NCBI GenBank assembly: GCA_039805165.1
Contig: JBDLUS010000022.1
Location: 1-11,058 of the forward strand
DNA from: CAIZGX01 sp039805165
Lineage (GTDB): Bacteria > Bacteroidota > Bacteroidia > Flavobacteriales_D > Sanyastnellaceae
DNA length: 11,058 nucleotides
Reading direction: 5' to 3'
The translations under genes were made by a program, and so were the position numbers. The notes under the pieces were generated by a model. That model was not told the DNA's origin and ran no database searches. It saw nothing but the letters and a program-made list of their open reading frames with translations. Below are positions 6,424 through 11,058 of the stretch, one piece after another. Numbering within the stretch: the first letter of the stretch is position 1; the number at the start of each line of letters is the position of its first letter.

Positions 6424-6440
6424 CATGTCGATTCGGCATG
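6424..6440 (+). repeat. Imperfect 17-bp dyad after crcB
   Basis: CATGTCGATTCGGCATG begins seven bases after the crcB stop. Its arms CATGTCGA and TCGGCATG pair fully as RNA if one G-U pair is allowed. No T-run follows, so intrinsic termination is doubtful. It may be the end of the upstream transcript, processed rather than terminated, or an operator for clpB. Confidence 0.4.
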
Positions 6441-6452
6441 CGTATCAGTTCC

Positions 6453-6475
6453 AATTCGGAAATAATTACCGAATT
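6453..6475 (+). repeat. Inverted repeat 7-N9-7 upstream of clpB
   Basis: AATTCGG at 6453-6459 and CCGAATT at 6469-6475 are perfect inverse copies separated by nine bases (AAATAATTA). The site ends 55 bases before the clpB ATG. The nine-base spacer recalls the geometry of the CIRCE heat-shock operator (9-N9-9), but the arm sequence differs from CIRCE. It may be a regulator-binding site or a leader hairpin. Confidence 0.4.
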
Positions 6476-6479
6476 TGCT

Positions 6480-6490
6480 CCTCGGCGAGG
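6480..6490 (+). repeat. Short palindrome CCTCGGCGAGG
   Basis: An 11-base GC-rich palindrome (five-base arms around G6485) lies four bases after the 7-N9-7 repeat. As RNA it could form a four-pair stem with loop GGC. It is small enough to be chance on its own. It is recorded because it is the third dyad in a 114-base spacer. Confidence 0.3.
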
Positions 6491-6493
6491 CTA

Positions 6494-6520
6494 TTGAAAG
6501 CATCGCGACAAATAATTTAA
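6494..6520 (+). promoter_or_regulatory. Weak candidate clpB promoter, TTG-N16-TAATTTAA
   Basis: TAATTTAA at 6513-6520 matches TAnnTTTG at four of its six defined positions, with a TTG 16 bases upstream (6494-6496). It would start transcription just before ATG 6531. The match is poor, and a heat-shock-type promoter of unknown form could equally be present. The A-rich TACAAAATG around the start fits translation without a Shine-Dalgarno site. Confidence 0.2.
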
Positions 6521-6530
6521 TTTATACAAA

Positions 6531-9152
6531 ATGAACTTCGAACAATTCACACTTAAAGCGCAGCAAAGTGTTCAACGTGCGCAGCAGATTGCAATGAGCA
6601 TGGGACACGGCGGCATAGAGGGATTGCATCTTTTGAAAGGTATACTCGAAGAAGACGATCGCATACTTCCATTTATATTGAAAAAATTCAACACCACAGT
6701 TGAAGCCGTTAGCAATTCCGTTCAACTGGAATTGCAAAAACTTCCGAAAGTTACGGGAGGTGATATTAATTTAAGTCGAAGCGCAACCGACATGCTGCAG
6801 CGCGCCAGTGGCGAAGCGCGCAGCATGAAAGACGACTTCGTTACCGTTGAGCATTTGCTTTTGGGAATGATGGACACCAAGGATACTTCTGCGCAATTGT
6901 TGAAAGACCGCGGAGTGAATAGCAAAGATTTGAAGACATTGCTTCTCGACATGCGCAAGGGACAACGGGCAACATCTTCCACCCAAGAACAAACGTTTCA
7001 ATCGTTAGAGAAATATGCGAAGAATCTGAATAAACTTGCGCAAGACGGCAAGCTCGATCCTGTGATTGGTCGCGATGAAGAGATTCGTCGTGTGCTTCAA
7101 ATTCTATCACGCAGAACGAAAAACAATCCGATTTTAATTGGAGAGCCTGGCGTGGGTAAAACAGCGATTGCTGAAGGAATTGCACATCGCATAATAAACA
7201 AAGACGTTCCTGAAAATCTAGTAGATAAAACCATTTACAGCCTAGACATGGGAGCGCTTGTTGCGGGTGCGAAATACAAAGGCGAGTTCGAAGAACGATT
7301 GAAATCGGTGGTGAAGGAAGTGCAAGAAAGCGATGGACAGTTGATTCTTTTCATTGATGAAATTCATACGCTCGTTGGCGCAGGCGGCGGTGAAGGCGCT
7401 ATGGATGCTGCGAACATTTTGAAGCCTGCATTGGCTCGCGGAGAGCTACGCGCCATAGGCGCGACTACGCTCAATGAATATCAGAAATACATTGAAAAAG
7501 ACAAAGCACTTGAACGTCGCTTCCAACAAGTCATGGTGAACGAACCAAGCCGAGAAGATGCTATTTCTATTCTTCGCGGATTGAAAGAAAAATACGAATC
7601 GCACCACAAAGTGCAGATAAAAGACGATGCGATAATTGCTGCAGTGGATTTTTCAATTCGATACATCAGTGATCGTTTCCTTCCAGACAAGGCCATTGAT
7701 TTAATTGACGAAGCGGCTTCTCGCTTGCGCATGGAAATAAATTCGAAGCCTGCGGAGCTCGATGAAATTGAACGCAAAATTCTTCAATTAGAAATTGAAA
7801 GAGAAGCGATCAAGCGTGAAAACAATGTTACACGATTGAACGAAATTGGCGAAGAGATCGCTAATCTTCAAGAAGAGCGCAACGGATTGTACGGTCAGTG
7901 GAAAGCAGAGAAAGATGTGGTAGAGCGCATTCAGCAAGCGAAGAAAGACATTGAGCACTTCAAGGTGCAAGCAGAACAAGCTGAGCGTGAAGGAAACTTC
8001 GGGTTGGTTGCCGAACTTCGATATGGAAAAATTCGCGAGAAAGAACAAGCCATTGAAACCGATCGCGAAGAACTTCAAAAACTTCAGACCAACACCAAGA
8101 TGGTGAAGGAAGAAGTTGATCCGGAAGAAATTGCCGATGTAGTTGCTGCATGGACGGGCATTCCTGTTTCGCGCATGATGGAAAGTGAACGCGAGAAATT
8201 ACTTCGTATGGAAGAGGAATTGCACAAGCGTGTTGTTGGTCAACAAGAAGCTATTGCTGCCGTGAGCGACGCAGTGCGTAGAAACAGATCCGGGTTAAGC
8301 GACGAAAAACGTCCGATTGGTTCCTTCATTTTCCTTGGAACAACAGGGGTTGGTAAAACAGAATTAGCGAAAGCGTTGAGCGAATATTTATTCAACGATG
8401 AAAACGCGATGACACGTATAGACATGAGCGAGTTTCAAGAGAAGCACAGCGTGTCTCGCTTGGTGGGAGCGCCTCCTGGCTATGTTGGATACGATGAAGG
8501 CGGACAGTTAACAGAAGCCGTTCGAAGAAAACCTTACTCGGTAGTATTGCTCGATGAAATTGAAAAAGCGCATCCTGATGTGTTCAACATTTTGCTTCAA
8601 GTACTCGACGATGGAAGGTTAACCGACAACAAAGGACGTGTGGCGAATTTCAAGAATACGATTGTGATTATGACCAGCAACATTGGCTCGCACATTATTC
8701 AAGAAAATTACAATCACGTCGATGATAAAACGAATCTCTCAACTCTCTTCGACAAAACGAAAGAAGAGGTAATGGAAGTGGTGAAGAAATCGCTTCGTCC
8801 AGAATTCTTGAATCGCATCGATGAGGTGATCATGTTCCCTCCTCTTCTGAAGAAAGAAGTCCGCGAAATCGTAACCATTCAACTTCACATTTTGGCGCAA
8901 CGTCTTCGCAAGAATGACATTGTTCTGAAGGTTTCTCCGGAGGCTCTCGAGTGGTTGAGCGAAAAAGGTTACGACCCGCAGTTTGGCGCCCGCCCTGTTA
9001 AACGTGTGTTACAGAAAGACGTTTTGAATATTCTTTCGAAGCATCTATTGGCCGGAACCATTGATAAATCAGCACCAGTAGTGTTAGATATGTTCGAAGG
9101 AACGCTCGTTTTCCGAAAAGAAATAGAAGGAGAAAAAATAGAAGAGGCATAA
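6531..9152 (+). CDS. clpB: ATP-dependent disaggregase ClpB
   Basis: 873 residues, full length for ClpB. This cytosolic hexamer pulls aggregated proteins through its pore with help from DnaK. Domains in order are: two Clp-N repeats (about 1-145); first AAA+ module with Walker A GEPGVGKT (204-211), pore tyrosine Y249 in KYKGEF, and Walker B FIDEIH (274-279; D276, E277); the charged coiled-coil M-domain (about 400-530), which separates ClpB from ClpA and ClpC; second AAA+ module with Walker A GTTGVGKT (603-610), pore loop GYVGYDEGG starting near 650, and Walker B LLDEIEKAH (D675, E676); and a C-terminal domain with GYDPQFGARPVKRVLQ. No ClpP-binding IGF/L loop is evident. ATG 6531 matches the family start. 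An in-frame ATG at codon 141, near the usual site of the short ClpB isoform, is a possible internal start. The upstream spacer holds three dyads. Confidence 0.97.
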   Translation: MNFEQFTLKAQQSVQRAQQIAMSMGHGGIEGLHLLKGILEEDDRILPFILKKFNTTVEAVSNSVQLELQKLPKVTGGDINLSRSATDMLQRASGEARSMKDDFVTVEHLLLGMMDTKDTSAQLLKDRGVNSKDLKTLLLDMRKGQRATSSTQEQTFQSLEKYAKNLNKLAQDGKLDPVIGRDEEIRRVLQILSRRTKNNPILIGEPGVGKTAIAEGIAHRIINKDVPENLVDKTIYSLDMGALVAGAKYKGEFEERLKSVVKEVQESDGQLILFIDEIHTLVGAGGGEGAMDAANILKPALARGELRAIGATTLNEYQKYIEKDKALERRFQQVMVNEPSREDAISILRGLKEKYESHHKVQIKDDAIIAAVDFSIRYISDRFLPDKAIDLIDEAASRLRMEINSKPAELDEIERKILQLEIEREAIKRENNVTRLNEIGEEIANLQEERNGLYGQWKAEKDVVERIQQAKKDIEHFKVQAEQAEREGNFGLVAELRYGKIREKEQAIETDREELQKLQTNTKMVKEEVDPEEIADVVAAWTGIPVSRMMESEREKLLRMEEELHKRVVGQQEAIAAVSDAVRRNRSGLSDEKRPIGSFIFLGTTGVGKTELAKALSEYLFNDENAMTRIDMSEFQEKHSVSRLVGAPPGYVGYDEGGQLTEAVRRKPYSVVLLDEIEKAHPDVFNILLQVLDDGRLTDNKGRVANFKNTIVIMTSNIGSHIIQENYNHVDDKTNLSTLFDKTKEEVMEVVKKSLRPEFLNRIDEVIMFPPLLKKEVREIVTIQLHILAQRLRKNDIVLKVSPEALEWLSEKGYDPQFGARPVKRVLQKDVLNILSKHLLAGTIDKSAPVVLDMFEGTLVFRKEIEGEKIEEA

Positions 9153-9154
9153 AC

Positions 9155-9195
9155 TCCATGGTGCACGAATTTGAAGTAAATTCGTGCACCATGGA
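9155..9195 (+). repeat. Perfect 18-bp inverted repeat spanning the clpB/kinase junction
   Basis: TCCATGGTGCACGAATTT (9155-9172) and its exact reverse complement (9178-9195) flank a five-base loop GAAGT. It begins two bases after the clpB stop. The right arm contains ATG 9191 and most of the putative kinase -7 box TAAATTCG (9177-9184). Each arm holds an NcoI-like CCATGG and a GTGCAC. As RNA it is a long perfect hairpin, but no T-run follows (AGCTAAACC), so it is not a standard intrinsic terminator. It may be a DNA operator over the kinase promoter, an RNA structure hiding the kinase start on clpB read-through transcripts, or a 3'-end stabiliser for clpB. Confidence 0.9.
9177..9184 (+). promoter_or_regulatory. 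Putative -7 box of the hybrid kinase, TAAATTCG
   Basis: TAAATTCG has the same TAnnTTCG form as the boxes before pyrE and the acyl-CoA synthetase. It ends six bases before ATG 9191. Its first T is the last loop base of the inverted repeat and the rest is in the right arm, so anything binding the dyad would cover it. No spaced -33 TTG is present. If used, it gives a nearly leaderless mRNA lacking the hairpin. Confidence 0.4.
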
Positions 9196-11058
9196 AGCTA
9201 AACCTACTCAAAATCTTTCTATACTAAGAAAAGTCTTCAATACAGAGCAGAAAATGTATGCGCTGTATGGGGGACTTTTTGGTTTAATGTTCCCCATTGT
9301 TGGAACATTTGTCGAGTGTTACATTGAAAATATGGGATTCCATTGTACCCAATTGTTCGCTTGTCAAGCTAACACTCCAATGCTTTGGATTATAGACATT
9401 GCTCCTGTGATTCTTGCCATTGTGGCTTCATTCGCCGGACAACAGATGGATCGTGTACGCAAAACAAACGACGAGCTTAATGTTCGCTACGATCAAATGG
9501 TTTCCTTGCGTGAAATTGCAGATACCGCCAACGCTTCGAAAAGCGAATTTTTAGCGAACATGTCACACGAGATTCGCACCCCAATGAACGCAATCATTGG
9601 TATGAATTATTTGTTGAAGAAAACCGAACTAACCGAAAAACAAGCCGATTACGTTCAGAAAGTAGAAACATCTGCGAAAAACCTATTGCGTATCATTGAC
9701 GACATTCTTGACTTCTCGAAAATTGAGGCTGGTAAACTTACACTCGAAAGCACGCATTTATATCTCGAAGAACTCGTGTCCGATGTTGCAGATGCCGTAA
9801 ACGTTAAGCTTCAGAAAAAGAATAATGTTGAATTGGTCACGCACATCGACCCGAACATTCCTCCTGTAATACTCGGAGATTCCGTGCGTCTTCGTCAGGT
9901 ATTGTTGAACCTAGCAGACAATGCTGCGAAATTCACAGAAGAAGGAGAAGTCCATTTGTTCGCGAAGGTGGTTACCAAACTTCCATATGGAATCATCATT
10001 CGATTCGCTGTTAAAGACAGTGGTATTGGAATGACCGAAGAACAATTAAACAAATTATTCCGCCCATTTCAACAAGCCGATTTATCGACAACACGAAAAT
10101 TTGGAGGAACCGGATTGGGCCTAGCCATATGTAAGAAAATCGTGGAAATGATGGACGGCGAATTGACCGCTACCAGCGTTTCTGGAGAGGGCTCTGAATT
10201 TTCATTTAATGCATTTTTCTCCTTGTCAAATGAAGAGGCTAATAGCATAACAAAAGTTGAATCCATTAGCGGAATGCGCGCGCTACTTGTGGATGATTCA
10301 GACAGCGCAAGAATTGTGTTGGAAGAGATGTTATCGTCATTCGGATTTGAAGTCATCATGACTGATAATGCAAAAGAAGCCATTGAAATTTTCGAAAAAG
10401 AAACTGCCGCAAACAGAGCCTTTTCGCTTATGGTTGTCGATTGGCGCATGCCAGGCATGGACGGCCTGCAGCTAGTTGCTGAACTTCGTAAAAAAGATGG
10501 ACATCCCGTTCCTTCAGTGCTCATGGTAACCGCGTTTGGAGTAGAAACAGTTCGTCAGGCTGCGAAAGAAAAACTCATCGACGGATTTTTATTGAAGCCC
10601 ATCAATCCTTCTATCCTTTACGACACCATCAACAGCATTTTGCATTTAGGCGAAAAACGCGTTTTAGACAAGTCGAAAGATGTTGATGTCATTGATAATT
10701 ACCGTGCAGCCTTAAAAGATTCAAAGGTTTTATTGGTGGAAGACAATGATATAAATCTTGAACTTGCCATTGAGTTATTGCGCGATGTAGGAATAGAACC
10801 TGACTATGCGCGTAATGGAAGAGAGGGATGGGAAAAGGTGAAAGAGAACACGTATGACTGCGTGCTTATGGATATTCAGATGCCAGAGATGGACGGACTT
10901 ACTGCCACTCGTAAAATTCGAGAGGAAGAACGCTTTAACAAACTACCCATTCTAGCTATGACCGCACACGCCATGAAAGGCGAACGCGAAAAAAGTTTAT
11001 CGGCGGGAATGAACGATCACATCACGAAGCCTATTGATCCGCACATTCTCTACAACGC
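9191..11058 (+). CDS. Hybrid sensor histidine kinase with two receiver domains (3' end outside window)
   Basis: At least 622 residues, still open at the right edge. Two membrane helices (about 23-42 and 64-83) enclose a short loop with cysteines C43, C52 and C58. A linker helix leads to the HisKA domain with the H-box NMSHEIRTPMN (phospho-acceptor H126). The ATPase domain has N-box LLNLADNAAKFT (238-249), G1 DSGIG (277-281) and G2 GGTGLGLAI (305-313). Receiver 1 has acidic pair D368/D369, phospho-acceptor D417, T447 and K469. Receiver 2 has E517/D518, D561 (DIQMPEMDG), T591 and K613. An HPt domain may follow beyond the edge. No PAS, GAF or large periplasmic sensor is present. The stimulus and partners are unknown. 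ATG 9191 is chosen from the promoter-like box. In-frame ATGs at 9158 (left arm of the repeat) and 9254 (just before helix 1) are alternatives. Confidence 0.92.
   Translation, partial: MEAKPTQNLSILRKVFNTEQKMYALYGGLFGLMFPIVGTFVECYIENMGFHCTQLFACQANTPMLWIIDIAPVILAIVASFAGQQMDRVRKTNDELNVRYDQMVSLREIADTANASKSEFLANMSHEIRTPMNAIIGMNYLLKKTELTEKQADYVQKVETSAKNLLRIIDDILDFSKIEAGKLTLESTHLYLEELVSDVADAVNVKLQKKNNVELVTHIDPNIPPVILGDSVRLRQVLLNLADNAAKFTEEGEVHLFAKVVTKLPYGIIIRFAVKDSGIGMTEEQLNKLFRPFQQADLSTTRKFGGTGLGLAICKKIVEMMDGELTATSVSGEGSEFSFNAFFSLSNEEANSITKVESISGMRALLVDDSDSARIVLEEMLSSFGFEVIMTDNAKEAIEIFEKETAANRAFSLMVVDWRMPGMDGLQLVAELRKKDGHPVPSVLMVTAFGVETVRQAAKEKLIDGFLLKPINPSILYDTINSILHLGEKRVLDKSKDVDVIDNYRAALKDSKVLLVEDNDINLELAIELLRDVGIEPDYARNGREGWEKVKENTYDCVLMDIQMPEMDGLTATRKIREEERFNKLPILAMTAHAMKGEREKSLSAGMNDHITKPIDPHILYN

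Noticed and set aside
6417..6530. CIRCE operator for HrcA before clpB
   Set aside because: Only the nine-base spacing resembles CIRCE; the arms AATTCGG/CCGAATT do not match TTAGCACTC/GAGTGCTAA.
10069..10524. A 151-codon open frame on the minus strand
   Set aside because: It lies inside the receiver-domain coding region of the kinase, which has clear family motifs. The minus-strand protein has no recognisable domain and is a shadow of the real gene.

Overview
The window looks like chromosomal DNA from a member of the Bacteroidota, probably of the flavobacterial kind. The evidence is indirect. Genes lack Shine-Dalgarno sequences, and several starts follow a TAnnTTTG-like box, which is the -7 promoter element known from this phylum. 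The NUDIX / pyrE / SRPBCC neighbourhood is one I associate with Flavobacteriia, from memory. Most of the DNA is dense housekeeping sequence of moderate G+C.

Layout from left to right. Positions 1-341 are the C-terminal end of recJ. A 94-base gap with a small fold leads into a distinctly AT-rich gene (436-1134) for an Abi-type HEPN protein, a probable phage-defence or toxin RNase and the only clearly accessory gene here. Next come thiL (1148-2179), a convergent NUDIX hydrolase on the minus strand (2151-2651), and divergent pyrE (2650-3318), whose start codon overlaps the NUDIX start. pyrE overlaps an SRPBCC-family gene (3311-3721). That is followed by a long-chain acyl-CoA synthetase (3734-5488), a PAP2 phosphatase (5494-6054) and crcB/fluC (6051-6416). 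These three are so tightly packed that they are probably one transcript. A 114-base spacer carrying three successive dyads precedes clpB (6531-9152). A perfect 18-bp inverted repeat then separates clpB from a hybrid histidine kinase with two receiver domains, which runs off the right edge (9191-11058).

The genes do not form one pathway: DNA repair (recJ), thiamine pyrophosphate synthesis (thiL), UMP synthesis (pyrE), fatty-acid activation and phospholipid-linked phosphatase activity, fluoride export, protein disaggregation (clpB) and signalling. No tRNA, rRNA, CRISPR array, insertion sequence or phage gene was seen.

The most interesting points are regulatory. Four plus-strand genes (thiL, pyrE, the acyl-CoA synthetase and the kinase) have a TAnnTT(T/C)G box only 4-6 bases before ATG, which predicts leaderless or nearly leaderless mRNAs. 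The NUDIX and pyrE start codons share a CATG. The 18-bp inverted repeat overlaps the kinase's putative -7 box and start codon. The dyads before clpB and the fold before the HEPN gene are weaker candidates.
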